Source: Rhodoferax sp. WC2427 (lineage in GTDB: Bacteria > Pseudomonadota > Gammaproteobacteria > Burkholderiales > Burkholderiaceae_C). Taken from it: a DNA stretch of 64,000 bases. A program made the translations under genes and the position numbers. Below the pieces are notes generated by a model. It saw only the letters and a list, made by a program, of their open reading frames with translations, searched no databases and was not told the origin of the DNA. Shown here one piece after another: positions 29,299 to 39,351 of this stretch (position 1 is its first letter; every line of letters begins with the position of its first letter). The stretch lies in contig NZ_CP162006.1 in the NCBI RefSeq assembly GCF_040822085.1, forward strand, positions 3,534,001 through 3,598,000, read 5' to 3'.

Positions 29299-31446
29299 TC
29301 AGCGCAGCCCGGCCCCCCGCACCTCCAGCCGCACGCTGTCGAGCACCGTACCTTGCGCATTGCGGATCTGCACCACGTGGCGGCCCGGCCAGGGCAGCCA
29401 TTGGGCGGACGGACCCTGGGCAAAAGGCTTGCCGTCTATCCACCAGCGCAGGCCGGCACCGATGGCCTGCAGATCCACCCGCTGGCGATTCGGCGGAATG
29501 TCGGGGTCCAGCGCGAAGATGGTGCCGGTGGCCGGGCTGGTGATGCGGGCCGGGTGGTCTTTCAAGTCTTTTTGGCCTCTAGCGCTTATTCCATCAGCGT
29601 GAGAAGCTACGGAATGCATAGCAAACTGGTTTTGCTGCGTGCCCTGCACGAACCACTCGCGGCGGGCCGCTTCGGTGCCGCCGAAGGCCACCGTTTGCTG
29701 CACCACGCCGGGGGGCGGTGCGGGCGCGCGGCTGGGCTGGGTGCGGTGCAGGAAGTGCATCACGGCGGCCCAGACGGGTGCAGCACCCGTGGTGCCGCTC
29801 ACGTCCCACATGGGCGCGCCGCTGGCGTTGCCCACCCACACGCCCACGGTGTAGGCCTGCGAGTAGCCCACCGCCCAGTTGTCGCGCATGTCTTTGCTGG
29901 TGCCGGTTTTCACCGCCGTCCAGAAGCGCGTGGCCAGCACGCTGTCGCTGCCGAAGGTGCGGGCGCGGGCCAGGGGGTCGGACAGGATGTCGGTGGTGAT
30001 GAAGGCGGCACGCGGGTCCAGCGCGGGGCGGAACTCGGGTTTCGGATTCGGCGTGAACGTGGTGGCGCTGGCCCGCCCGCCGTTGGCCAGCGCCCGGTAG
30101 GCGTTGGTGAGGTTCAACAGCGACACCTCGGCGCTGCCCAGCGCCAGGCTGTAGCCGTAATAGCCGCCCGATTCCTTCAGCGGCAGGCCCAGCGCCACCA
30201 GCTGGTCATGGAAGGCATCGGGCGACACCATCACCAGCGTGCGCACTGCCGGTACGTTGAGCGACGCGCCCAGCGCCGTGCGGGCCGACACCCAGCCTTT
30301 GAACTGGTGGTCGTAGTTTTGCGGGATGTACAGGCCGCCTGCGGTGGGGATGTGGGTGCTGGCGTCTTCCAGCAGCGAGGCGGCGGTGATGCGGCGCTCG
30401 GCAATCGCCTCGGCGTACAGAAAAGGCTTCAACGTGGAGCCGGGCTGGCGCAGCGCCGTGACGCCGTCCACTTCGGCAGCGGCGCTCAGGGTGCCGGACG
30501 AGCCCACCCAGGCCAGCACCTCGCCGGTGGCGTTGTCCAACACCACGATGGCCCCGTCTTCCACGTGCCGCCCTTGCAGTTCGCGCAGTTGCTGCTGCAG
30601 GGTCTGCACGGCAAAGCGCTGTAGTGGCGCGCGCAGGCTGGTGGTGACGGTGCTCGGGCCTTTCGCCACCAGCCGGGACAGGTGCGGCGCAATGCCCTCG
30701 CTGCTGTCAAACGCCTTGCGCTGCAGGGCGGCGGTGGTGAACATGTCCAGGCCCATGCAATCCGCCTTGGGCTCCACCGCCTGCAGCACGCCGCAGGCCC
30801 GCTGGGTGAGCGGGGTCAATTTGGCATTGGGTGCGCGCACCAGGGCCACGGCGACTGCCGCCTCGCGCGCGTCCAGCCCATGGGCGGCTTTGCCAAACAG
30901 GGTGCGGCTCAGTGCGTCGATGCCCACCAGCTCGCCCCGGAACGGCACCAGGTTCAGGTAGGCCTCCAGAATCTGGTCCTTGCGCCAGCGGCTGTCCAGT
31001 TGCTGGGCCGACACGGTCTGGCCGATCTTCTGCACCACACTGCGCCCGCCCGCACCGGGCTGCAAATCGGCATCCAACAGCCCCGCCAGTTGCATGGTGA
31101 TGGTCGACGCGCCCCGGGTTTTGCGGTTCCACAGATTGGCCCAGGCCGCAGCCGACACGGCCTGCCAGTCCACCCCGCTGTGTTCAAAAAAGCGCTTGTC
31201 TTCGCTCAGCACCAGGGCCGTGCGCAAGGCGGGCGACACATCCGCCAGCGCCACCCACTGGCCGCGCCGCACGGTGGTGTCGGTGCGCAGGCGCTGCAGC
31301 AGCGCACCTTGGCGGTCCAGCACCTGGGTGTCGGACGGGCGGTAGCTGGATTTTATGGAGTCAAAAGTGGCTGTAGCGCTTATTCCATCAGCGCAAGAAG
31401 CTATTAAAAATATAGCAATACACCAGACACGGCCGGGATTGCTCAC
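29299..31446 (-). CDS. pbpC: Penicillin-binding protein 1C (transglycosylase/transpeptidase)
   Basis: Bifunctional peptidoglycan synthase-like enzyme of 715 residues. After a short signal/anchor segment comes the GT51 domain (ALVLSEDKRFFEHSGVD with the catalytic Glu, GASTITMQLAGLLD, KDQILEAYLNLVPFRGELVG). The transpeptidase domain follows with SxxK (PGSTLKPFLYAEAI), SLN (LGASLNVPAV) and KTGTS (AVKTGTSKDMRDNWAVG). A C-terminal PBP1C domain (ITSPATGTIFALDPDIP) closes it. GTG 31446 is chosen because it overlaps the upstream stop by 4 bases (GTGA). It is paired with the alpha-2-macroglobulin gene as in E. coli. Two copies of the dispersed repeat lie inside, one in the signal peptide. Confidence 0.95.
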   Translation of the reverse strand: MSNPGRVWCIAIFLIASCADGISATATFDSIKSSYRPSDTQVLDRQGALLQRLRTDTTVRRGQWVALADVSPALRTALVLSEDKRFFEHSGVDWQAVSAAAWANLWNRKTRGASTITMQLAGLLDADLQPGAGGRSVVQKIGQTVSAQQLDSRWRKDQILEAYLNLVPFRGELVGIDALSRTLFGKAAHGLDAREAAVAVALVRAPNAKLTPLTQRACGVLQAVEPKADCMGLDMFTTAALQRKAFDSSEGIAPHLSRLVAKGPSTVTTSLRAPLQRFAVQTLQQQLRELQGRHVEDGAIVVLDNATGEVLAWVGSSGTLSAAAEVDGVTALRQPGSTLKPFLYAEAIAERRITAASLLEDASTHIPTAGGLYIPQNYDHQFKGWVSARTALGASLNVPAVRTLVMVSPDAFHDQLVALGLPLKESGGYYGYSLALGSAEVSLLNLTNAYRALANGGRASATTFTPNPKPEFRPALDPRAAFITTDILSDPLARARTFGSDSVLATRFWTAVKTGTSKDMRDNWAVGYSQAYTVGVWVGNASGAPMWDVSGTTGAAPVWAAVMHFLHRTQPSRAPAPPPGVVQQTVAFGGTEAARREWFVQGTQQNQFAMHSVASHADGISARGQKDLKDHPARITSPATGTIFALDPDIPPNRQRVDLQAIGAGLRWWIDGKPFAQGPSAQWLPWPGRHVVQIRNAQGTVLDSVRLEVRGAGLR
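29571..29622 (-). repeat. Dispersed palindromic element, copy 6 (in pbpC 3' part)
   Basis: TTTGGCCTCTAGCGCTTATT followed by CCATCAGCGTGAGAAGCTAC is nearly identical to the copy at 31365-31416 and to the intergenic copy at 44521-44572. It encodes VASHADGISARGQK between the transpeptidase and the C-terminal PBP1C domain. Confidence 0.75.
31365..31416 (-). repeat. Dispersed palindromic element, copy 7 (in pbpC signal peptide)
   Basis: GTAGCGCTTATTCCATCAGC followed by GCAAGAAGCTATTAAAAATATAGC is a well preserved copy. On the coding strand it encodes IAIFLIASCADGISATA, that is, the hydrophobic core and cleavage region of the PbpC N-terminus. Confidence 0.75.
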
Positions 31447-34400
31447 TTCACCCCCACCACCTTCACCCGTGCATTCGGCCACTCGCCAAACATCTCGGGT
31501 GCGTACATCGCCTCGACGCGGCTGGGCGGCAACGCAAAATCGCCCACGTTGTTCAGCCGGATGGTGTATTCCATCTTGACCACGCCCTTGGGCAAATACT
31601 CGTAGTAGCTGCGGAAGGACTCGAAGCTGCGTTCTTCAAAAGCGGGCCAGCCGCTGCCGCTGCGCTTTTCGCCCTGGGTGGCTATTTCGGAGTCGCGGCC
31701 CAGGCCGCTGCCAAGGATGGTGGCACCGCCGGGCACGGGGTCGGTGATGGCGACCCAGGTCATGTCGGCGCTGGCGTTGACTTCCAGGGTGATGCGCAGC
31801 ACGTCGCCACGGGTGTATTGCCCTTTGACGGCCTGCTCCACCGGTTGAATAGTCTTCTTGATCTGGTAGCCCGCGTTGAACGGGGCTTTCAGGTCAATGG
31901 CCACTACGGATTGCAGGGTGAGCCAGGGCTTGCCGGCGCCTTGCTGGGTCACTGTGAGCGTGTCTTTGCTCCACGGCAGGAACATGCGGTTGTTGCGCAG
32001 GTTGCCCGGGGATGCGGGCGCACCGAAGGCGGTGGTTTGGTGCGGGGTGTCGGTGGCGGGTACGCGGTCTACCTTGCTCCAGTCCACGCTGGCGGTGGCG
32101 GCACCCAGGGCGGCTTTGGTGACCCCGGCCACGGGGGTGGCTTCAAACTGGGCGCTGAACTTCTCCAGCGCCATGCCACCCCAGAGGTTGGCGGTGGTGG
32201 TGCTCCAGGCGCCATGCTGCTGGCGGCTGATGAAGCCGTTGGCCAGGCGGCCCATGTCGGGCTTCCAGGCCGGGTCGGTCAGCACGGCCAGGATCAGGCG
32301 GGCGGTGTTGTCGTCGCCGTTGTGCATCAGCCACCACCAGTAGTCCTCTTGCTCGGTGCTGAAGACCATCTTGGTGCCCTGGAAGCTCAGGCGGGCGCGC
32401 AGAATTTGCTGGGCCTCGGCCAGGCGCTCGTCGCGCTTGGGTACATCGGTCACGCGCTTCAAGATGTTGAGCCAGTCGATCACCGCGTGGGTAGGCCACT
32501 GGTTCGGGGCGATGGTGATGCTGCCCAGCATGCGGGCCTGGGCCTTGCCATAGCGCGACAGGGCTTCGATGGCGGCGAGCTTGCGCACGTCCAGGTCCTT
32601 GCGCGGGCTCCAGAATTCGCGCTGGATCTTGCCTTCCACAAACGCGATCAGGCCGCGCTCCATGGGCGCACGCACTTCGTCGCTCAGGGCGAAGGCGGGG
32701 TTGATGCCGCCCGCCTCGTCCGAGGCCGCCAGCAGGTAGGCCGTGAGGGTGTCGCTGCCCCGGCTCGCCTCGCCGTCGCGCGGCGGAAAGTAGCTGGCCA
32801 GGCCGTCGCTGTCGAGGTAGCTGGGGATCTGGGCGACCACGGTTTGCCACAGCTTGGCATCGCGCAGGCCGATGGCCTTGCTGGTCTTTTGCTCCAGGCA
32901 GGCAAACGGGTAATTGGCAAACCAGTCGCGTACTCCGGGTAGGCCCTCGGCCAGCGTGGGCTGCAGGGCCAAGCGCAAACCGCCCCGGCCCGGCAGCGCA
33001 TCGGCGGGCGGCGCAACCGGCAGCGTGAACGTGCCGTCCACCTGCACCAGGGTGGCCTGCTGCACCGTCAGGGGCACGGCGGGGATGATGCGTTGGCGCA
33101 CCTTGAGGGCATCGCGGGCACCGCCCAGGGTGTCTTTGGCTTCCACCTCCCACAGGATGGCCTCGGCGCGGGTTTGTGCGAGCTGCGCCGGGGCGGTCAC
33201 GGTCCATGCGACCTCTTTGGCCTCTCCCGCTGGTATGTCCACGGTTTGTTGCTCTAGATTTAGTAGCGTAGCGCGCGGGGCGACCTCTACCTTCATGGCT
33301 TTTTGGGTGGTGTTGCGCAGGGTGATCTGGGCGCGGAACTGGTCGTCTTCGCGCACCAGGGGCGGCAGGCCGCTGATGATTTGCAGGTCTTGCGTGGCGC
33401 GGATGCTGGTGGAGCCGGTGCCAAACAGGCCGGTGGAGGCATCGGCCACAGCGACGATCTTGAAGGTGGTGAGCGCGTCGTTCAGCGGCACGGCAACAAC
33501 AGCCTGGCCGTTGGCATCCAGCTGCACCTTGGGGTTCCACAGCAGCAGTGTTTCCAGCAGCTCGCGGGTGCCGCTGTGGCCCCCACCGCCGCCTGCGGCC
33601 ACGGCTTTGCGGCCGTAGTGGCGGCGGCCGATGATTTCCATCTGCGCGGTCGAGGTTTCCACGCCCCAGGCGCGGCGCTGCAGCATCGCATCGAGCAGGT
33701 TCCAGCTGCTGTTGGGCATGAGCTCCAGCAGCGCCTGGTCGACTGCGGCCAGGGCGACTTCGGCATGGGCGGCGGGCTGGCCGTTGGGCAGCTTGACGTT
33801 GATGGTCACCTTAGCCTGGCCGCGCACGGGGTAGCTTTCCTTGTCGGCCTTGACGCTCACGGCCAGCTGGTGGGCTTGGGTGCCGACGCGGATTTCGGCC
33901 ACGCCCAGGCGGAAGGCGGGTTTGCTCAGGTCTACCAGCGAAGTGGGGGCCACGTATTCACGTCCCTCGTACCAGAAGCTGGTCCACCACTCGCGCGGGG
34001 CCTTGTAGCCCCAGGTGAAGAAGCTGTACCAGGGCACCTCGCGCAGGCGGCCGCGCAGGGCCAGCACACTCACATACACGTTGGGGCCCCAGCCTTCCTT
34101 AATCTGCACGCGCACCGTCGGGTCCTGCCCGTTGAGCTGCACCACCTGGGTTTGGATGATGCCTTCGCGCTCCACCGCCACCAGGGCGGTGGCAAAGCGG
34201 AACGGCATGCGCACCTGGAACTGGGCGGTCTCGCCGGGCTGGTAGCTCTTTTTCTCGGGCAGCAGGTCCATGCGGTCGTGGTTCTCGCCGCCAAACCAGA
34301 GCTCGCCCTGCTTGGTCACATACACCGACGCGGCGGCCTGGATGCGGTTGCCCGCAGCGTCTTTGGCAGTGACCACCAGCTCCACCTCGCCCGCTTCGTT

Positions 34401-37349
34401 CAAAGCGGCTTCGCACAGCAGCAGGCCCCGGCTGTCGCTCTTGCCGCTGCACACCACGCCCAGGTCCTTGGTGCTGGTCTTGTTGTCGTAGGTGTAGAAG
34501 CCACCCACCATGCGCTTGCGGCTGGTGGTGACGATGCGGGCGGTGGCGCGCACTTCCAGGGCCACGTCGGCCTGCGGTTTGCCGGTCAAATCCAGCGCCA
34601 GGGCCTGGAACTTGAGCTTTTGGCTGGTAGACACCCAGCCTTCGGTCTTGATGCCTGCAACCACGGCGGCGGGCCACAGCGTTTGGGTGCTGCGGAGGGT
34701 TTGCACCTCGCCGTTGGGGTCGGAGTAGCTGGCTTCCAGCAGCAGATCCTGCGGCTGCGGGCTGGGCGTGAGTTTGTCGATAGTGGTTTTGCCCGCGCCG
34801 TTTTTGTCCAGCGTGAGCGGCAGCTTGTCGGCCACCACGCGGCTGTCTTCGCTGGCGGTGTTTTCTTCTTCATCGCCCTCCCCGGCGGCCTCGCGCTTGC
34901 CGCGGGGGGCGGCGAAGCTGAAGGCCTCGAAGTCGCCATAACTCAAATATTTGCCGCGCACCAGTGCCGACACGCGCACCGGCAGATTGGCCGCGCCGCC
35001 CCCGGCCACGTAGTTGATCTGCACGTCCACCGGCACGCTGGTGGCATGGACCAGCGGCTTTTTGTCGCTGGGAGTGACGCGGCCTTCGAGCACCGGCAGG
35101 CGGAATTCTTCGACGCGGAACTGGCCGGTGCTGAAGGTTTTGTCGTCGCCCGGCCCTTTGAGTTCTACGCTGTACACGCCCAGCTTGGCGGCGGGCGGGA
35201 TGGACCAGGTGCTCTCGGCGCTCTGGCCGCCGGTGGCGGTCTTGCGCCAGACCAGGGGCTGGGTGGTCTGCTGGCCGCTGCCGATGTGGGTGATGACCAG
35301 GGTGTCGGGCTGCACCTCCGCCAGGCCAAAGCCTTTGCGGGTTTCGGTGCGCAGCAGGTGCTTCATGGACACGGTTTCGCCCGCGCGCAGCAGCATGCGG
35401 TCGAACACGGTGTGGGCGCGCTCGTCGGGCTCTGCGCTGCGGCTGGTGGGCAGGTTGAAGCGCCAGGGTTCGATGCCCCGGTTCCAGTCGCTCCAGGTGA
35501 AGGCCATGTCTTCCGCGCCGGCCTGCATGCTGCGGGCGCTGATGAAATAGGCCTGGTTGTAATGGCCCTCGTCCTGGCAACTCGGGGCCTCGGGGGGGAT
35601 GTCGGCCACATAGGCGATGCCCTGGGCGTTGGTGGTGGCGTGGCCCAGCGCATTGCCGCGGCAGTCGGACACCTGCACCTGGGCGTTGGCCACCGGCAGG
35701 CCCTTGTCCAGCGTGGTAACCCAGGCCAGTGCGTTCTCGCGGCCCAGCTTGAAGTGCACGCCCAGGTTGGTCACCAGGGCCGAGGTGCGGACGAACATGG
35801 TGCGTTTGCCGCCATGGCGTTCGTCCAGCAGCGAGGCACCCAGCTTTTGCGAGGCGATTTCGACCACGTGGAAGCCGGGGGTGAGCGGGATGCCCACCAC
35901 CTCAAAGGGGCGCGGGTCTCCACTGGCAGGCTGGGGCAGGTCCAGCGTCTTCACGCCCGGCTGGCCTTGCAGCAGCGACAGCATGCGGCTTTGCACATAG
36001 CCCTTGCCTTCGTCCGGCAGCACCTTGGGCAGCGGGCCCTTGACCTGGGCGGCGGCCAGCTTGCGGCTGACGTTGTAGGCATCGAACTGCTGCACTTTGG
36101 CGTACCAGGCAATGATGTCGGCGTCGCTGCGAGGCTGCAGGGTGCTGACCTTGCCCGCGTTCAGGGCTTGCACTTGCAGCTTGGATTCGACATTGCGCAG
36201 CGTCACCGGCAACAGCGCCACGCCGTTGGGCTCGGCAAAGCGTTCCACAATGCCAAACGGCGACGCGGCAAACTTGGCCAACGGCGGCATGGCCCCCGTG
36301 CCCACCTGCAGGGGGAAACTCGCGGCATTGGCCAGGCTGCGGCCCGACGCATCTTTGAAGCCTGCAGGCAGGGCCAGCGTGTATTGGGCCTGCTCGGCAA
36401 ACGGGCTTTTGAAGGTGATGCTGCTGACCACCGCCTCGCTGTCGCTGTCTTCTTCGTCAAAGGTGGGGGCAACCGTGTCCTTGCCCGAGGTGAGCTTGAT
36501 GCCCTCCAGCAGCTTGCGGGCCACGGGGGCGTTGAAGGCCAGGTGCATGGGGCGGATCGGCAGGCAGGCGCTTTGGGCGTTTTCACGTTCGCAGCTGAAG
36601 CTGGCGGCAAACGGCGCGCGCACGGTGTAGTCGAAGCGCTTTTCCACCGTGTTGGGCACGCCGCTGGGGGTGGCCACGCCCTTGCCGTAGACCAATTGCA
36701 CGGTGGCACTGGGTGGCAGGCGGCGGTTGCAGGCCAGGGTGAGGTAACGCAACGGCTCCTTGGCGGCGGCCTTGTCCAGGCCCTGGGCTTTGAGCAGGTC
36801 GGTCCGGTCCTTGCCGTCCAGCAGGCGCACGGCCACGCGCTCGCCCAGGCCGTCCACCGCACACCACAGGTTCGCCTGCACGCTGGCCAGCGTGGCCGGG
36901 CCGTTGAGCGTGAGGGTGAAGAACTGCTCTTCGTCGATCTGGTCGCCGCCCTCAAAAGGCCGGATGTTTTGCACAAACGGGCCGCCACTATTGAATTTAT
37001 AGCTGCTCACGCCCTTGGTATAAGCGCTGGGTGCCGATTTGATGCCTAAAGCGGGTTGCAGCGTACAGCGCACGCCGGGCGGCAGGTCGTTGGCAAATTC
37101 AAACGCCCATTCGCGGTCGCTGGTCCAGCGGCCCGTGCCCTGGCTGGCCTGCGCGTCGTTGCACTGCAGGCTGGCCGGTGCCGGGGCCTTGGGGTCGCCG
37201 AAGTTGACGGCACTGGTGTCGAACTGCACCACCACCTGGCGGATGCGGGCCACCTCGCCCTGGGGCGAGACGCGGGTGATCTGGGCGGCTTGGGCTAAAG
37301 CACTGCTGGCGAGCAGGCAGCAGGCGGTGAAGAGGGTGTGGATACGCAC
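31443..37349 (-). CDS. Bacterial alpha-2-macroglobulin family protein
   Basis: Periplasmic protease trap of 1968 residues. The signal peptide ends near residue 21 (SSALAQA). MG domains and the A2M core follow; HLPPGV-type segments are replaced by family variants. The thioester motif CLEQ is intact at C1484 (YPFACLEQKTSKA), so the protein can covalently trap an attacking protease. ELLETLLLWNPKVQLDANGQA precedes it, as in YfhM. It belongs to the large YfhM-type class coupled to PBP1C, with which it overlaps by 4 bases. The likely role is defence of the periplasm when the wall is breached. No lipobox is evident at the signal cleavage site. Two copies of the dispersed repeat occur in the gene. 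Confidence 0.95.
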   Translation of the reverse strand: MRIHTLFTACCLLASSALAQAAQITRVSPQGEVARIRQVVVQFDTSAVNFGDPKAPAPASLQCNDAQASQGTGRWTSDREWAFEFANDLPPGVRCTLQPALGIKSAPSAYTKGVSSYKFNSGGPFVQNIRPFEGGDQIDEEQFFTLTLNGPATLASVQANLWCAVDGLGERVAVRLLDGKDRTDLLKAQGLDKAAAKEPLRYLTLACNRRLPPSATVQLVYGKGVATPSGVPNTVEKRFDYTVRAPFAASFSCERENAQSACLPIRPMHLAFNAPVARKLLEGIKLTSGKDTVAPTFDEEDSDSEAVVSSITFKSPFAEQAQYTLALPAGFKDASGRSLANAASFPLQVGTGAMPPLAKFAASPFGIVERFAEPNGVALLPVTLRNVESKLQVQALNAGKVSTLQPRSDADIIAWYAKVQQFDAYNVSRKLAAAQVKGPLPKVLPDEGKGYVQSRMLSLLQGQPGVKTLDLPQPASGDPRPFEVVGIPLTPGFHVVEIASQKLGASLLDERHGGKRTMFVRTSALVTNLGVHFKLGRENALAWVTTLDKGLPVANAQVQVSDCRGNALGHATTNAQGIAYVADIPPEAPSCQDEGHYNQAYFISARSMQAGAEDMAFTWSDWNRGIEPWRFNLPTSRSAEPDERAHTVFDRMLLRAGETVSMKHLLRTETRKGFGLAEVQPDTLVITHIGSGQQTTQPLVWRKTATGGQSAESTWSIPPAAKLGVYSVELKGPGDDKTFSTGQFRVEEFRLPVLEGRVTPSDKKPLVHATSVPVDVQINYVAGGGAANLPVRVSALVRGKYLSYGDFEAFSFAAPRGKREAAGEGDEEENTASEDSRVVADKLPLTLDKNGAGKTTIDKLTPSPQPQDLLLEASYSDPNGEVQTLRSTQTLWPAAVVAGIKTEGWVSTSQKLKFQALALDLTGKPQADVALEVRATARIVTTSRKRMVGGFYTYDNKTSTKDLGVVCSGKSDSRGLLLCEAALNEAGEVELVVTAKDAAGNRIQAAASVYVTKQGELWFGGENHDRMDLLPEKKSYQPGETAQFQVRMPFRFATALVAVEREGIIQTQVVQLNGQDPTVRVQIKEGWGPNVYVSVLALRGRLREVPWYSFFTWGYKAPREWWTSFWYEGREYVAPTSLVDLSKPAFRLGVAEIRVGTQAHQLAVSVKADKESYPVRGQAKVTINVKLPNGQPAAHAEVALAAVDQALLELMPNSSWNLLDAMLQRRAWGVETSTAQMEIIGRRHYGRKAVAAGGGGGHSGTRELLETLLLWNPKVQLDANGQAVVAVPLNDALTTFKIVAVADASTGLFGTGSTSIRATQDLQIISGLPPLVREDDQFRAQITLRNTTQKAMKVEVAPRATLLNLEQQTVDIPAGEAKEVAWTVTAPAQLAQTRAEAILWEVEAKDTLGGARDALKVRQRIIPAVPLTVQQATLVQVDGTFTLPVAPPADALPGRGGLRLALQPTLAEGLPGVRDWFANYPFACLEQKTSKAIGLRDAKLWQTVVAQIPSYLDSDGLASYFPPRDGEASRGSDTLTAYLLAASDEAGGINPAFALSDEVRAPMERGLIAFVEGKIQREFWSPRKDLDVRKLAAIEALSRYGKAQARMLGSITIAPNQWPTHAVIDWLNILKRVTDVPKRDERLAEAQQILRARLSFQGTKMVFSTEQEDYWWWLMHNGDDNTARLILAVLTDPAWKPDMGRLANGFISRQQHGAWSTTTANLWGGMALEKFSAQFEATPVAGVTKAALGAATASVDWSKVDRVPATDTPHQTTAFGAPASPGNLRNNRMFLPWSKDTLTVTQQGAGKPWLTLQSVVAIDLKAPFNAGYQIKKTIQPVEQAVKGQYTRGDVLRITLEVNASADMTWVAITDPVPGGATILGSGLGRDSEIATQGEKRSGSGWPAFEERSFESFRSYYEYLPKGVVKMEYTIRLNNVGDFALPPSRVEAMYAPEMFGEWPNARVKVVGVK
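33216..33266 (-). repeat. Dispersed palindromic element, copy 8 (diverged, in alpha-2-macroglobulin gene)
   Basis: TTTGGCCTCTCCCGCTGGTA, a diverged middle, then GCTCTAGATTTAGTAGC aligns with the element over both ends. It encodes LLNLEQQTVDIPAGEAKE. Confidence 0.45.
36988..37044 (+). repeat. Dispersed palindromic element, copy 9 (in alpha-2-macroglobulin gene)
   Basis: ATTGAATTTATAGCTGCTCA, CGCCCTTGGTATAAGCGCTG and GGTGCCGATTTGATG together follow the element from flank to flank. Relative to the gene it lies in the opposite orientation from copies 6 and 7, and it encodes SAPSAYTKGVSSYKFNSG. Confidence 0.65.
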
Positions 37350-37415
37350 GCGGGCTCCGGTTGGGGAGCCGCAAGGGTAGCCGATGCCCGCATGCGTTCG
37401 CCTGTTCCAGACGCA

Positions 37416-37443
37416 AAAAGGGCTGGCAAACGCCAGCCCTTTT
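37416..37443 (-). terminator. Rho-independent terminator of aspS
   Basis: AAAAGGGCTGGC (37416-37427), loop of 4, GCCAGCCCTTTT (37432-37443): a perfect 12-bp stem followed on the minus strand by a T run (TTTTTGCG). It lies 26 bases after the aspS stop and separates aspS from the alpha-2-macroglobulin gene. Confidence 0.9.
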
Positions 37444-37468
37444 GGGGAAGCTTACGGACCGTTACCGT

Positions 37469-39277
37469 TTAGGCCGCCGGTGCGCGCAGGCGGATGTGCA
37501 GTTCGCGCAGTTGCTTCTCGTCCACCGTGCTCGGTGCCTGCGTGAGCAAGTCCTGGGCGCGCTGGGTTTTGGGGAAAGCGATCACGTCGCGGATGGACTC
37601 GGCACCGGTCATCAGCGTGACCACACGGTCCAGGCCAAAGGCCAGGCCGCCGTGCGGGGGCGCGCCGTATTGCAGGGCATCCAGCAGGAATCCGAACTTG
37701 TCTTGGGCTTCTTCGGGCGTGATCTTCAGGGCATCGAACACCTTTTGCTGCACGTCGGCGCGGTGGATACGGACCGAGCCGCCGCCCATTTCCCAGCCGT
37801 TGAGCACCATGTCGTAGCCCTTGGAGATGCATTTCTCAGGCGCCGTAACCATCCAGTCTTCGTGGCCGTCCTTGGGCGCGGTGAAGGGGTGGTGCGTGGC
37901 GGTGTAGCGCTGCGCGTCTTCGTCGAATTCGAACATCGGGAAGTCCACCACCCACAGGGGTTTCCAGCCTTTTTCGAACAGGCCGTTCTTCTTGCCAAAC
38001 TCGCTCTGGCCGATCTTGATGCGCAGGGCACCGATGGCATCGTTGACGATCTTGGCCTTGTCGGCACCAAAGAAAATCAGGTCGCCGTTTTGCGCGCCGG
38101 TGCGCGCCAATACTTCGGCCAGGGCCTTGTCATGGATGTTCTTGACGATGGGGCTTTGCAGGCCGTCGCGGCCCAAGGCCGTGTCGTTGACGCGGATGTA
38201 GGCCAGGCCCTTGGCGCCGTAGATCTTGACGAACTCGGTGTAGGCATCGATTTCGCTGCGGCTGATGCCGCCGCCTTCAGCCGAGCCACCGGGCACGCGC
38301 AGGCCCACCACGCGGCCATTCTTCATGGTGGCCGCACCCGAGAACACCTTGAAGTCCACGTCGGCCATCACGTCGGTGAGCTCGGTGAATTCAAGCTTGA
38401 CGCGCAGGTCGGGCTTGTCGGAGCCAAAGCGGTGGGCGGCTTCCTGGAAGGTCATCACCGGGAACTCGCCCAGGTCCACGCCCAGGGTGTTCTTGAACAC
38501 GGTCAGGATCATGCCCTGGAACATGTCGCGGATTTCCTGCTCGGTGAGGAACGAGGTTTCGATATCGATCTGGGTGAATTCAGGCTGGCGGTCGGCGCGC
38601 AGGTCTTCGTCGCGGAAGCACTTGGTGATCTGGTAGTAGCGGTCGTAGCCGGCCACCATCAGCAGCTGCTTGAACAGCTGCGGGCTTTGCGGCAGCGCAA
38701 AGAACATGCCTTCGTGCACGCGGCTGGGCACCAGATAGTCGCGCGCGCCTTCGGGGGTGGACTTGCCCAGCATCGGGGTTTCGATGTCGATGAAGCCGTG
38801 CGCGTCGAGGAACTTGCGCACTTCCATGGACACGCGGTAGCGCAGCATCAGGTTGTTTTGCATGTACGGACGGCGCAGGTCCAGCACGCGGTGCGTGAGG
38901 CGCGTGGTTTCGCTGAGGTTTTCGTCGTCGATCTGGAACGGCGGGGTGACGGAGGGGTTCAGCACCACCAGCTCGTGGCACAGGATCTCGATCTTGCCGC
39001 TTTTCAGGTTCTCGTTGACGGTGCCTTCGGGGCGCGCGCGCACCAGGCCCTTGATCTGCACGCAGAACTCGTTGCGCAGCGACTCGGAGACGGCAAACAT
39101 CTCGGCGCGGTCGGGGTCGCAAACGATTTGCACATAGCCTTCGCGGTCGCGCAGATCGACAAAGATCACGCCACCGTGGTCACGGCGGCGGTTCACCCAG
39201 CCGCACAGGGTGACGGTCTGGCCCAGCAGGGCTTCGGTCACAAGACCGCAGTAAGTGGTGCGCATTTGAGATTGCAT
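37469..39277 (-). CDS. aspS: Aspartyl-tRNA synthetase
   Basis: Class II synthetase of 602 residues; as in other bacteria of this group it may charge both tRNA-Asp and tRNA-Asn. The N-terminal OB fold begins [31 protein letters not shown]. The catalytic core has FLVPSR-like [19 protein letters not shown], motif 2 [18 protein letters not shown], the bacterial GAD insert (about 310-400) and motif 3 [14 protein letters not shown] strong terminator follows. It heads a run of minus-strand genes with DUF502 and fmdB upstream. Confidence 0.98.
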   Translation of the reverse strand: MQSQMRTTYCGLVTEALLGQTVTLCGWVNRRRDHGGVIFVDLRDREGYVQIVCDPDRAEMFAVSESLRNEFCVQIKGLVRARPEGTVNENLKSGKIEILCHELVVLNPSVTPPFQIDDENLSETTRLTHRVLDLRRPYMQNNLMLRYRVSMEVRKFLDAHGFIDIETPMLGKSTPEGARDYLVPSRVHEGMFFALPQSPQLFKQLLMVAGYDRYYQITKCFRDEDLRADRQPEFTQIDIETSFLTEQEIRDMFQGMILTVFKNTLGVDLGEFPVMTFQEAAHRFGSDKPDLRVKLEFTELTDVMADVDFKVFSGAATMKNGRVVGLRVPGGSAEGGGISRSEIDAYTEFVKIYGAKGLAYIRVNDTALGRDGLQSPIVKNIHDKALAEVLARTGAQNGDLIFFGADKAKIVNDAIGALRIKIGQSEFGKKNGLFEKGWKPLWVVDFPMFEFDEDAQRYTATHHPFTAPKDGHEDWMVTAPEKCISKGYDMVLNGWEMGGGSVRIHRADVQQKVFDALKITPEEAQDKFGFLLDALQYGAPPHGGLAFGLDRVVTLMTGAESIRDVIAFPKTQRAQDLLTQAPSTVDEKQLRELHIRLRAPAA

Positions 39278-39351
39278 GGCTATTTTTTTCTGGCGCCTCT
39301 TGGGGCGCGTGGGTTGAAAGGAAATGCGCAGGCCAAAGGGACCCGCGGGTA

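Noticed and set aside
33303..37049. A 1248-codon open frame on the plus strand antisense to the alpha-2-macroglobulin gene
   Set aside because: It is the mirror of a GC-rich gene: Gly/Ala/His/Gln-rich with no recognisable domain, while the minus strand encodes a complete thioester protein.
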